DNA from: Hippopus hippopus
Taxonomy: Eukaryota > Mollusca > Bivalvia > Cardiida > Cardiidae
Length of the DNA stretch: 64,000 nucleotides
Assembly (NCBI GenBank): GCA_946811185.2
Contig: OX328108.1
Coordinates: forward strand, 4,735,501 to 4,799,500
Reading direction: 5' to 3'
Shown here piece by piece: positions 10,244 to 21,100 of the stretch. The translations under genes and the position numbers were made by a program. Below the pieces are notes generated by a model. The model was given only the letters and a program-made list of their open reading frames with translations. It searched no databases and was not told where the DNA came from. The stretch's first letter is position 1. Every line of letters starts with the position of its first letter.

Positions 10244-10249
10244 TCTGCA

Positions 10250-10560
10250 CATTATAAATAATTTCTAACATACATAATATTATTCTCAGGTGAGCGATTC
10301 AATGCTGTCATGGTCCTCTTGTCATTTTATTATTTATAATCATTTTGTTCAAATCTTTTTAATCACAAAAATTGCTCTTTACCATCTTTTAATACATATG
10401 TGAGCGCTAAATGACCAGAGCTGTCGATGCCATGCACCCTAAAACAACCTTCGTTCACTATTGTGTTATAATTTTTTTCATCTTATACCAAGGACAAGCT
10501 AGAATTTTGTGAAGCAAGGTTGTAATTGACGTTTTTATGTTACTAAACAATTTGGCGTAT
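10250..10560. other. AT-rich sequence, nothing recognised
   Basis: Follows the LTR; no ORF, inverted ends or tandem structure seen. Confidence 0.5.
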
Positions 10561-10564
10561 CAAC

Positions 10565-10672
10565 AATCTTGTCGAGAAAGAAGGGTTTTGAAAACATTGT
10601 GATAAAAGGAAAGAAATGCTGGTGACCAGCATGTTTTTTCCTTTTCCCACACTGTTTTCTACCTTTTCAGTG
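10565..10672 (-). mobile_element. H MITE core, ends missing
   Basis: ggttttgaaaacattgtgat...gctggtgaccagc and a near-complete opposite arm with a few extra T residues. Confidence 0.6.
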
Positions 10673-10736
10673 ACACATCCCATAACATTTTCCTTGAAAT
10701 GTATCTATATGATGTCTTGTGCATTTGCTGACTATT

Positions 10737-10910
10737 TTAACCCTCTACCAAACAGTCATGTGTTTTCATGACCCTTAGGAAAAGACCTTTTGAAAACATT
10801 ATGGGAAAAGGAGAAAATGCTAGTATCGAGCATTTTCTCCTTTTCCAACAAAGTCTTTAAAATACTTTTTCCATGGAATCTTGGAATCTACTTTTCTGGT
10901 AAAGAGTTGA
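10737..10910 (-). mobile_element. Short H MITE (unit 1 of the duplication)
   Basis: TTAA at 10737. It lacks the distal GCAAATGCTTTCAATTTGG block and ends ggtaaagagttg. The palindrome centre has drifted (gctagtatcgagc). Confidence 0.8.
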
Positions 10911-11124
10911 AAGTCAAATTTTCTTTTTTATATTGTAATTTTTCATGCATACTAGCTCAAATAACAATTTTTCATACAAAAATAAAGTTTTAAAAATACT
11001 ATCAACTTTGCTTTTTCTCTTCATTAAAGCCATGAAAATTTAGATAATTTGATTTAAGCACATACTAGCGGCCAAAAGTGACCAATTCAGAAGTCAAAAT
11101 GCAGACAAATTAAATTTATACCAT

Positions 11125-11300
11125 TTAACCCTTTACCAAACAACCCCTGGTTTTTATGACCCAGAGGAAGAGGCCTTCTGAAAACATTGTGGGAAAAGGA
11201 GAAAATGCTGGTATCCAGCATCTTCTCCTTTTCCAACAATGTTTTTGAAAGCTTTCTTGTGTGGGGTCTTTAATCTCTTGCTTTTCTGGTAAAGAGTTAA
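11125..11300 (-). mobile_element. Short H MITE (unit 2 of the duplication)
   Basis: TTAA at 11125 and 11297. It has the same internal deletion as unit 1 but differs in the core (gctggtatccagc), more than the flanking duplicated sequence does. Confidence 0.82.
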
Positions 11301-11514
11301 AAGTCAAATAATTTTCTTTTTTATAATTTTTCATGCATAATAGCTCAAATAACAATTTTCATACAAAAATAAAGTTTTAAAAATACTATCAACTTTGCTT
11401 TTTCTCTTCATTAAAGCCATGAAAATTTAGATAATTTGATTTAAGCACATACTAGCGGCCAAAAGTGAACAATTCAGAAGTCAAAATGCAGACAAATTAA
11501 ATTCATACCATTCA

Positions 11515-12007
11515 AAAAGTATGGATATTATTATGAGTCTCTGATAATGTGTTTCAGTACAATCTGCTTGAAGTTCTAGTTGCTGGTAGAAAAATGTATT
11601 GTTAACCCTTTATCTCCAGTATGCCTGCCAGGTATCGTGCTGGTGTTGCTGCAAATGGAGGTTACACCTGAATTTGACTTGGATTCCATATCTGTTATAC
11701 ATATATGTTTTAGGTAAAATAAAGAATTAACTCCAGATGAAGTACAAAAGTTCCCTTATTTTTGATTCTAAGTCTAGTAATAAAACAGGCATTTTTTGTT
11801 CCAGTTTTATAATTACAGTATATTTTTGCAACTGGAACTTTGACAGATTCCTCTGTAACATTATTAGACTCATTTTTAATACTATCCATACTTTAAAATT
11901 TAAATTTAAACATTTACTACTCGTTCCAAAATGAATCTCATCATTTGAGCCATTTTTGATTTGTCCTCTACAAATACTTTCAATATTGAAAAGATTGTGT
12001 TGTGCCA
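11515..12007. other. Unannotated AT-rich spacer
   Basis: Contains weak overlapping ORFs on both strands of low complexity (Ile/Phe/Lys-rich). No gene recognised. Confidence 0.4.
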
Positions 12008-14160
12008 TGAATCAGTCCACTGGCTGCCGTGAACAGATGTACTGGCTGCCAAGAACAGGCGTACCTTCTGCAAAGGACAGGTGTACTGGCTACAATGGAT
12101 TGGTATGCTGGCTGCCATGGACAGGTGTACTGGCTAAATGGTTGAGTGTACTAGCTGTCATAGACATGTGCATTAGCTGTCATGGACAGTTGCACTAGCT
12201 GCCGTGGACAGATGAACTGGCTGCCATGGACTGGTGTAATGGCTGCTATAGCAGGTGTACTGGCTGCCAAAGACAGGTGTACTGGCTGCTATTGATGGTT
12301 TACAGGCTGCTGGTATACCTGTATATGGCAGCTAGTATACCTGTCCTTTAAAACCAGTAAAAAAAGTTTTGGCAGCCAGTATAATTGAACATGGCAACTC
12401 ATACACCTGTCTTTGGTAGCTGGTGCACTTTCTTTCGCAGCTTGTATACGTTTCCATGGAAGCCATGACAATCATCCAAGGCAACCAGTTTACCTGTCAA
12501 TGACTAAAAGTACACCAGTGGCTGCCAGTCGGGTATACTGGCTCCAAAAAGAAAAGTTAACTTGCTTCAAAGGACAGGTGTTCATGCTATCATGAACAGA
12601 TTTACTGGCTGCCATAGACACATGAGGCTATTTTAAAGATAAGGTGTACTAGCTATGAATGATAGTTGTACTGGCTACCATGGACAGATGTCAGGCTGCC
12701 ATGGACAGGTGTACTTGCTGCCATTGATAGGTATCCTGGCTGCCATGGACAGGTGTACTTGCTGCCATGGACAGACATACTGCTGGACAGGTGTCAGGCT
12801 GCCATAGGCAGGTGTCCAAGCTGCCATGGACAATTAAACTGGCCGCCAAAGTGAGGTGTACTGGCGGCCAAAGGCAGGTGTACTGATTGAAAAGGCAGGT
12901 ATCTTGACAGCCAAAGACAAGTGTACTGGCTTCAAAGGACTGGTGTAGTGGCTGCCATGGAAGGTGTGCAGGCTGCAATGGACAGGTAAATTGGCTGTCT
13001 TGGATGCTTCACTTGACTGCCATGGACAGGTATACAAGCTGCCAAAGACAAGTGCACTGCCTGTCAAAGACAGGTGTGCTGGCTACCATGGTCATGTATA
13101 CTGGCTGCCAAAGACATGTATACTAGCTTCAAAGGACATGTGTCCTTACTGACATAGACAGGTGTACTAGCTGCAATGGACAGGTAAACTGTCTGCAAAT
13201 GACAGGTATACGGGCTGCCAAAGGTAGGTATACTGGCTGCCAAGGACAGATGTACTGGCTGCCAGGGTCAGGTACTCTGGCTGCCAAAGACAAGTGCACT
13301 AGCTTTAAAGGACAGTTGTACTTACTGTCATAGGTGTACTCACTTCCATGTACAGGTATACCAGCTTTTATGTTCAGATGTCATGGCTGCCAAGGACAGA
13401 TAAACTGTCTGTCAAAGAAAGGTGTACTGGCTGCCAAAGACAGGTATAATTGCTGCCAAAGACAAGTCAACTGGCTGCAATGGTCAAGGTGTACTTGCTG
13501 CCAGGGACAGCTGTACCGGCTGCAATGGACAGGTGTACTGGCTGCCTTGGATGGTTCACTTGGCTGCCACTGACAGGTATACAAGCTGCCGATGACAAGT
13601 TCACTGGCTGCCTAAGACAAGTGTGCTGACTGCCATGGTCAGGTATACTGGCTGCCAAAGACGAGTGTTCTAGCTTCAAAGGACTGGTATACTTACTAGC
13701 ACAGACAGGTGTACTCGCTGCCATGGATAGGTATACCAGCTGCCATTGTCAGGTAAACTGTCTGCCAAAGACGTGAACAGGCTACCAAAGACAAGTGTAC
13801 TGGCTGCCATGGTCAGGTATACTAGCTGCCAAAGACAAGTTTACTAGCTTCAAAGGAGAGGTGTATTTGCTGTCAAAGACAGGTGTAGTAGCTGCCATGG
13901 ACATGTAAACTGTCTGCCAAAGACAGAAGAACTGGCTGCACTTGTCAAGGTGTACTGACTGCAAAGGCCAAGGTGTACTGGCTGTCATTGTAAAGTGTCC
14001 TTGCTGCCATGGACAGGTGTACTGGTGCCAAAGACTGGTGCACTTGCTTTCCTAGAAAGGTGTACCGGCTGCCATGAATGGTTGTACTGGCTGCCTTGGA
14101 CAGACATACTGGCTGCCTTGGATGATTGACTTGGCTGCTATGGCTGGGTGTACTAGCTGC
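12008..14160 (+). repeat. 22-bp minisatellite (ctggctgccatggacaggtg-ta), about 2.15 kb
   Basis: About 95-100 diverged units. Each is a 'tggctgcc' half plus an 'a(a/t)ggacaggtgta' half. A short stretch near 12.30-12.43 kb is inverted (ggcagctagtatacctgtcc), so the array changes strand once. Many ORFs cross it on both strands as a by-product. Confidence 0.92.
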
Positions 14161-14174
14161 AATTTCTTTGCAGG

Positions 14175-14370
14175 GATTGTTTAATACAATGAATAATGAA
14201 ACCTAATCAAATTTAGCTAGATTTCAAATAATTGGTTTTGAGAAATTGCACTTCCTTTATTTCATTGTTGTTCAGTTCACCATACCTACATAACGATTTA
14301 TGCTAGAAAATATAAGCAACATCACTGCCAGTAGTGTGCCACCTTCAGGCCCTCAAGGGCCTCAAGTTTA
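14175..14370 (+). repeat. Dispersed repeat ending in ggccctcaagggcc
   Basis: Aligns with about 60090-60355 (gagaaattgcacttc, gttcaattcaccat(a/g)cctac, ggccctcaagggcctc). The terminal GC-rich palindrome resembles the P-element heads. Confidence 0.55.
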
Positions 14371-14470
14371 TCTCTGATAGAAAATTTGTCTTATTGTCTA
14401 GGCTTCATAAAGCTTACCCTACAGACACAAATAACATTAACATCTTGGTCACCAACACAGTGACCAAACT

Positions 14471-14686
14471 TTAACCCTTTTCTAAATGACAAAATTTTGG
14501 GTCCAAGGAAATTGTAAGCATTTACAGACAACAAAGTAAATGTAGATCTAGCACAGAAACATTGTAGAAAAGATTGTGGGAAAGGAGAAAATGCTGTTTA
14601 CTAGCAGTTTCTCCTTTTCCCACAATGTTTTCAGGAGCCTTTTTTTCATGGTCGTTAAAGCCCAGGACTGTGTGATAAAGAGTTAA
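14471..14686 (+). mobile_element. H MITE, slightly shortened
   Basis: TTAA at 14471 and 14683; inner ends CCCTTTTCT / GATAAAGAG. The core is partly decayed (gctgtttactagc). Confidence 0.85.
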
Positions 14687-14959
14687 AGATGATAGTTTGT
14701 CCTGTTACCTTGGAGACAAGAAACTTTTGACGATGCAATTCTGATAAACAGTTCACTGTCCGTTCATTGTGGTCGTTAGAAACGACACTAATCCAGGTGT
14801 TTGACATATCACTCTGCCATACAGTGGTATCATCATGCCTTGACCTTGGATTCCAAGGTCACTCGGGATCTCTTTCAATTCTTTGTGAATGTTGATAAAG
14901 AAAATAAAACAATGCTTTATGTCCTTAAAGTAACAATAGCTGCTAAAAGTAAACAAAGC

Positions 14960-15245
14960 AGTGTTACAATGTATTTAAATTTAAATAATACCATTTAAAA
15001 TCATTATGAAGATGGCAATCTGTTATTGTATGGTCAATCCAAGTGTTAGATGCTGGCACAGAAATCAATTTCAAAACTAGGTTATGAGTTGCCAGTTACT
15101 CGACTTTTTGTTTACTTTTTTCCTGATTTTAAAATTACGAACAACCAACATTTGGACCGACCACACATTAACAGGTTGACATCTTCACAATATTTTCCAT
15201 ACTTTTAAATGGTATGATTTAAATTTAAATGCATTTTAACACATG
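14960..15245. mobile_element. Putative TIR element with atttaaattta subterminal repeats
   Basis: gtatttaaatttaaataata then ccatttaaaat near 14970-15000 is inverted at 15205-15240 (tttaaatggtatgatttaaa). No ORF. Confidence 0.4.
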
Positions 15246-15384
15246 CATTGTTTTTTGTCTTTTTTTTTTTTGGCCTGCTATTGGGCCTTTGATTGTTAAA
15301 GAGTAAACAGTTTGTATCATTCTAAGCACTTCATTGCAGGCCTTACTCATGTAGTTTAGTGTGGCTCATACTGATAGTGTACAT

Positions 15385-15515
15385 CTGTGAAGGATAGAAA
15401 AAAGGATTGTGAAGAAAGGAAAAAATACTGGTTATCAGCATTTTCTCTTTTTTTCCACAGTTTTTTCAAAAACTTTTCTGTTTGGGTAGCTCGGAGTTTT
15501 GTGGTAAAGGGGTAA
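15385..15515 (+). mobile_element. H MITE, left end missing
   Basis: Core with drifted arms (gattgtgaagaaaggaaaaa) followed by the normal right end ttgtggtaaagggg. Confidence 0.65.
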
Positions 15516-15730
15516 CCATGTTTTGAGGGCTTATCTTCTTGAACAAACTAAATATGATTGACATAGAACTTTGAAACCTTTGACCACTGCATAAATGAAA
15601 CAAGCAGTTCAATTTTTAGGAAAGGCACAAAATTTTGATATTCCACTGTCATTGGATAGAGTGTCTGATAAAATATCACCCAAGGTTTAAATGAATAAAA
15701 TGTGCAGTCTAATCTTATTCTACACTGCCC

Positions 15731-15960
15731 TTAACTCTTTACCAAATGATAAAATTTTGACTGGACTAAATTGATTTCATGCGTTTGCAAATGGTATATT
15801 AAATGTAGCTTAGATAATGATTTTTGTGTTTGATGAGGTAGATAACATTGTGTGAAAAGGAGAAAATGCTGGTTACCAGCATTTTCTTCTTTTCCCACAT
15901 TGTTTTCAAAAGCCATCTTCTTAGGGTTGTTAAAACTCAGCATTGTGTGATAAAGGATGA
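15731..15960 (+). mobile_element. H MITE, full length, decayed right TTAA
   Basis: TTAA at 15731; the right end reads gataaaggatga. The core is intact with one extra T in an arm. Confidence 0.85.
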
Positions 15961-16068
15961 AACATCATTTTGCCCTCAGAATATTAACACTTAGAAAGCC
16001 AAATAAACGTAATGGAAACTTTCAGTCTACAAACAAGATCTCAATACTGTAATCACAGTTTCAGCTGG

Positions 16069-16266
16069 GTCCGTATTCATCAACCATTTTTAATAACACT
16101 CTTTGTTTTATTTGCCAAGATTTGCTAAATGTGAAAGTAACACAACTTCTGATTGGCTAAACGAAATAGTTAACCCAATCATACATTGTGTTACACTCAC
16201 ATTTAGCAAGTTCTGGAGAGTAAAACTAAAAATATTCTTAAGACTGGTTGGTGAATACAGACCCAG
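16069..16266. mobile_element. Q palindromic MITE
   Basis: tgggtccgtattcatcaacc at the left is inverted at the right (ggttggtgaatacagaccca). The inner arms extend the match to most of the element, with centre ggctaaacgaaatagttaac. Confidence 0.8.
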
Positions 16267-16311
16267 TGTTGCTCTTGTCCATAATGTCCCAGCAAAGCGG
16301 ACTGTGTAGAT

Positions 16312-16372
16312 CAAAGATCAGACTGCACATTTTGTGCAGTCTCATCTTGGTCTAGACTGGCTGCAACAACAA
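16312..16372. repeat. R hairpin
   Basis: gatcaaagatcagactgcac - attttgt - gtgcagtctcatcttggtct. Arms of about 22 bp around a 7-nt loop. Confidence 0.75.
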
Positions 16373-16534
16373 CTATAGTAGTGAAAGGCGCTTTATGGGT
16401 TAAGATGAATATGCATATCTACAAAACTGAATTTATCTAAAGCAGGACAATATGTACTTTACTCTCTACTCAATATGCACCAATGTACTTGGACCTATTA
16501 AGATTTTCAGCTCTTTGCTTAAGTTGCAAATAGT

Positions 16535-16592
16535 GTAGATCACGATCAGACTGGACAAACTATGCAGTCTGATTGTTATCTGCATTGTCTGC
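16535..16592. repeat. R hairpin, diverged
   Basis: gatcacgatcagactggaca with right arm tgcagtctgattgttatctg. Confidence 0.6.
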
Positions 16593-16660
16593 CATGTTTG
16601 GATAAATATGGCTTTAAAATGATCTAGTGTCTATGTTACATGCATACTTGAGTCATTAGT

Positions 16661-16886
16661 CCTGCATGGCTCAATGGTAAAGTCTAGGGCTCATGACCTG
16701 GAGGTCCCGGATTTGAGCCTCACTTGATCCGCTGGATTTTTCGTGGAAGTGTCCAAGGGCAAGACACTTCAAACTCCTACACTGTATTACTGGTGAAACC
16801 CTGGAAATACATGAAGATGTGAGCTTTCACAGTGATATGACTGAAATAATGTTGAAAGTGGCGTAAAACAGCATTCAGTCAATCAT
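16661..16886 (+). mobile_element. tRNA-derived SINE, full length
   Basis: The head has a Pol III A box (tggctcaatggtaaa) and B box (ggatttgagcc). The tail ends atgttgaaagtggcgtaaaa...cagtcaatca, the same tail as the SINEs at 21.6, 24.7, 30.9, 41.4 and 46.6 kb. The head differs, so this is a distinct subfamily. Confidence 0.8.
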
Positions 16887-16893
16887 TCCCTAC

Positions 16894-17123
16894 TTGAACC
16901 CTTTACCAAACAATTCCATGTTTTGACAACCCTAAGGAGGAAGTCTTTTGAAAACATTGAGGGAAAGGGAGAAAATGCTGGTAAATAGCATTTTCTCCTT
17001 TTTCCACAATGTTTTCTACTCCCTTAGAGACAAATTTAATCATCTGAGCTACAGTTAATCTGTCATTTGCATGTGCTTTCAATTTGGACCAGTGTAAAAT
17101 TTTGTTAGCTGGAAAAGTATTAA
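16894..17123 (-). mobile_element. H MITE, full length
   Basis: The left end is TTGAACCCTTTACC (TTAA decayed) and the right end is TTAA at 17120. It begins within 10 bp of the SINE tail. Confidence 0.85.
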
Positions 17124-17165
17124 TCCCTAATGTGCCTTTCACACATATAGTTGCCTTAGCAGCCA

Positions 17166-17226
17166 GTTTAGATCAAGATCAGACTGCACAAAACGTGCAG
17201 CCAGATCTTTGATCTATACTGTCCGC
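17166..17226. repeat. R hairpin
   Basis: gatcaagatcagactgcaca - aaac - gtgcagccagatctttgatc, followed by 'tatactgtccgctttgctg' as in other copies. Confidence 0.75.
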
Positions 17227-17427
17227 TTTGCTGAAACACTGTACAGACAAAGGCAGTTATGAAATTGCAAATATTTCACATTTCTAGGATGAAAATGTCT
17301 GATAGGTTTATATGGCGCTGTAGAGGTTAATTGATGTAAAGTTATTACCAAGCTAATACAAATCAGTTGGAATGTACAAAGCAGAGGATACAATAAAACA
17401 TTATGACAGACAGAGATAATGCACAAT

Positions 17428-17638
17428 TTAACTCTGTAGCAAACGACAAAATTTTGCACTTATCAAAATTGAAGGCATTTGCAGACAACAAATAAAATGT
17501 GGCTTTAATAATGGGAAACGTATTTCATAGGGTGGAAAACATGGTAGGAAAAAAAAGAAAATGCTTTTTCCCACCATATTTTTAAAATATTTCTTCCTTA
17601 GGGTTGTTAAAACACTGAATTGTTTCATAAAGTGTTAA
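17428..17638 (+). mobile_element. H MITE with covarying arms
   Basis: TTAA at 17428 and 17635. The palindrome has lost its centre, but both arms carry ATGG in place of consensus ATTG. Confidence 0.8.
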
Positions 17639-17759
17639 ATAATCTCTTGGTTTGTTACCATGTTTTTAACCTCTGCCCACAACTACAGTTATAAAATCCA
17701 AGAACACCTTGAAAAAAATCTAGCACTATATGTGACAAAAATTGATGGAACTAAACTGA

Positions 17760-17872
17760 ATAGCTCATTGCCAAATTCTGCAGATGTATAATATGTATAT
17801 ATGTATATGTACATGTATTGTAGGTCAGAGGCCTAAATACACAAATAAAATATTTTATTGTATTGTAAAGGG
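17760..17872 (+). mobile_element. Probable LINE 3' tail
   Basis: gtacatgtattgtaggtcag...aataaaatattttattgtat looks like a non-LTR retrotransposon 3' end with a short repeat tail. No coding part is attached. It lies in the proximal upstream region of the carotenoid oxygenase gene. Confidence 0.35.
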
Positions 17873-17992
17873 AAGAAATAAAACTCCAATAAGTCACATG
17901 ACTGACCCATTTAATCTTGATAAAAACTAGACTGGTTGAAGCTTTCCTCTATTTCATCATCTGGCTGTTTGACTGTTAGAAAGAAAAAAAGA

Positions 17993-18154
17993 ATGAGTTG
18001 GTTTACTGACACAGTGTTTCTTTGGGCTCTCATGAATCTTGCTATTTGCCATGATGACGGATTTGATTTGTTTTTTAAGACAAATTTAGAAGAGATGAAT
18101 GATGTTGAGATTCATTTTGATAAACCTCCACCAGAATGGATAAAAGGAACTTTG
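17993..18154 (+). CDS. Carotenoid oxygenase exon 1 (residues 1-54, putative signal peptide)
   Basis: The first ATG of the open frame is at 17993; the frame is open upstream but offers no other ATG. Residues 8-19 (VFLWALMNLAIC) form a hydrophobic core followed by the acidic HDDG, as in a cleavable signal peptide. The exon ends in PPPEWIKGTL, which opens the first blade region in this family, and is followed by donor gtaagt. Confidence 0.85.
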
Positions 18155-21100
18155 GTAAGTTTGTTGTTTTATTGTATTATGAGCCATGCTCTGTGAAAAA
18201 GCGGTTAATTATATCTGCAAAAAGTATTGATCCATGTCAGGCTGCGCAGTCCACAGGCTGACGTAGATAAAGTTTTTTTTTGCTACTGGTAAATTTTCTG
18301 CATGTTAAATCTTTACCAGATGACAAAAATTTAGCCTTGTCCAAATCGAAAGCATTTGCAGAGGACAATTTCCGTGGGGCGCAAATGGTGCATCTTTTCT
18401 TTGATAGGGGAGAAAACATTGTGGGAAAAGGAGAAAATGCTGGTCACCAGCATTTTCTCCTTCTCCCACAATGTTTTCAAAAGGCTTCTTTACCAGGGTC
18501 GTTAAAAGTCTGCATTGTGTCGTAAAAAGTTAAAGGATTATTCTACCTCATTATCCAATTACTTTTGAGACAAATCAAATCAACATTATACAACAACTTG
18601 CTTGGTACTAGTATAATGTGTTACAAAGATGCATTAAACCCTCTTTTCCCAGAGCACCCCTTATGTAAGTTTGAAATAGAATGCTGAACTCTTTACCAGA
18701 TGACGAAACTGTAGACACCAGCAAATTCTCCTTTTTCAACAGTATTTTCTTCCCTTCTAAAGACAAAGTTCAATTTTGTGCCACATTTAATTTGTTGACT
18801 GTAAAATGCTTTCTATTTTGACAAGTTTAAATTTTGTCATCTGGTTAAAGTGTAAAATGTTTATTGTCTGGTAGAATTAAGGTCCTTTTTAATGTTCTGT
18901 TACCAATTCTAGCTTTTAACTTCTTACATGAGAAAAATAAACTGCTTAACCTAATACTGTCTAGGTCATTTCAAGACCTATGAAAGACTAACACAAAATC
19001 TATAAGGGCCGAATGAAAGAAGAAACGGAAAATACAGTATTTCAAAAATATGAAAAATATTGTGGGAAAAGGAACAATTGCTCCTAACAAGTAGTTTCTC
19101 CTTTTTTTGATAATATTTTCAATAGCCGTCAATAACTGGATTAAACTCTTTACCAAACATGAACATCTTTGAAAGGGCAGAAAAAATGTGGGAAAAGGAG
19201 AAAATATTAATACTATAAAGGGATAGAATTTGGTCTACCCATAGAAGAAAGGATGTGTCCTTTGTGTAACTTAAGTGTTGAAACAGAGTTCCATTTTCTT
19301 TTGGAATGTGCGAATTACAATGATATACGTTCTGACATTATACCATAATTCTATTGGAAGCGCCCAAATGAAGAATAATTTAACATGTTAATGAGCACTG
19401 AAAATGAGTGTTTAATCAAAAAACTTTTCTATGTATATATTTCATGCAACTGAAAAGAGAAAAATCAGACTGTAAAGAAAATAACCAGATTAAGCACAAC
19501 ATCACATTTATGTCATTTTGTATTTCTGTATATGTAGTGTGTTCAGGCCGGTGGCCATATCATTAATCAATAAAGTTAAAGCTATTTGGTTTACCAGCAT
19601 TTTATCCTTTCTCCCACAATGTTTTCAGAGGCCTCCTCTTTCAGCTATATTAAAACTCCTGATTGTGCCGTAAAGAGTTAAAAGAGCCATATTTACAACA
19701 TGAGGGTACGTATTCACCAACCATTCTTAGGAAAGTTCTTAGTCTTGTTCGCCAAGATTTTCTGTATTTGGAAGTAACACAACTTCTGATTGGCTAAACC
19801 AAATGGTTTAGCCAATCAGAAGTTGTGTAACTTTCAAACTTTGAAAATTCTGGAGAATAAGACTAAGAACATTCTTAAGAATAGTTAGTGAATACGGATC
19901 CAGGTCAAAGCTACTGGAATTTATTGTGTTATAGTAAGTTTTTGACTCTCTAAATTGAATAAAACTCCACTTACTTTTTCACTGCTGAATAAACAAATTG
20001 CTTTTTCTCAAAGGCTAAAAATACATTTCCTCTGTAAGATCAAGAGACACTTCGGTCATAATCTAGAATATAGCAGTGGACAGTGCAGATCAGAGATCAG
20101 ACTGCACATTCTGTGCAGTCTGATCTTGATCTTCACTGTCTACAAAAGCTTCTGGTGTCATCTATGGTATGGAAAGTGTTAACTTTTAAAGTGCCTTTCA
20201 CAACTTACTTGTCTTCTGTGCAAGTGTAGATGAAAATCAGCAGAAAATGTTTATGGTTTATTTGGCACTCTTTGGGTCATCATTTTTTTCAGATAAGAAA
20301 TGGACTTGGTAGATTTGAGGTAGGAAGGCGCACATTCATCCATGCATTTGATGGGCTTGGCAAGTTGAGTAGTTGGAAGTTTGCCCAGAATGGATCGGTG
20401 TATTTCTCAACACGGTAAACTACTGCAAACCTAATCATTTCTCTTTAGAAGAATTATCACACAATCCTGAGTTTTAAGGATTATGATGTCTGTTAGTGTA
20501 AGGATGGTAATGTCTGTTAGTTTATGGATGACAGTGTCTGCTAGTGCAAAAATGATGGTGTCTTTTGGTATAATGATAATGATGACTGCTGGTGTAAGGA
20601 TGATGGTGTATGCTGGTATAAAGATTGTCATGGTGTCTGCTAGTGTAAGGATAATGATGACTGCTAGTATAAGGATAATGATGTCTGCTAGTTTAGGATG
20701 GTGGTGTCTACTACTTTAAGGATGACAGTGTCTGCTAGCGCAAAAATGATGGTGTCTGCAAGTGTAAGGACTGTGGTGTCAGCTAGTGTAAGGACTATGA
20801 TGTCTTCTATTGTAAGAATGATGGTGTCTGCTGGTGTAAGGATAACAATGCTAGTGTAAGGGTGTTTTTGTCTGCTAATGTAAGGATGATTCATCTGCTC
20901 GTGCAGAATGATGATGTCTGCTAGTGTAAGGGTGATTCTGTCTGCTAGTATAAGTCTGCTAGTGTCTGCCAGTGTAAGGGTGATGATGTCTGCTAGTTTC
21001 TGCTAGTGTAAGTATGTTAGTGCAAGAATGATGGTGTCTGCTAGTGTGAGGACTATGATGTCGTCTTGTGTAAGGGTGATGATATCTGCAAGTGTAAGGA

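Larger units (their letters stand above)
10737..11514 (+). repeat. Tandem segmental duplication of about 388 bp
   Basis: Unit 1 (10737-11124) and unit 2 (11125-11514) each consist of a short H MITE and about 220 bp of non-MITE sequence ending gacaaattaaatt(t/c)ataccatt. The non-MITE parts are almost identical (for example aaataaagttttaaaaatac), so the duplication is recent. Confidence 0.85.

Noticed and set aside
12008..14160. Overlapping ORFs rich in WLPWTG / CHGQV / SMAAS
   Set aside because: By-products of the 22-bp minisatellite; they exist on both strands and break irregularly.
16670..16740. Possible tRNA gene
   Set aside because: It has A and B boxes, but the 5' and 3' acceptor arms do not pair and the sequence continues into a SINE body and tail.
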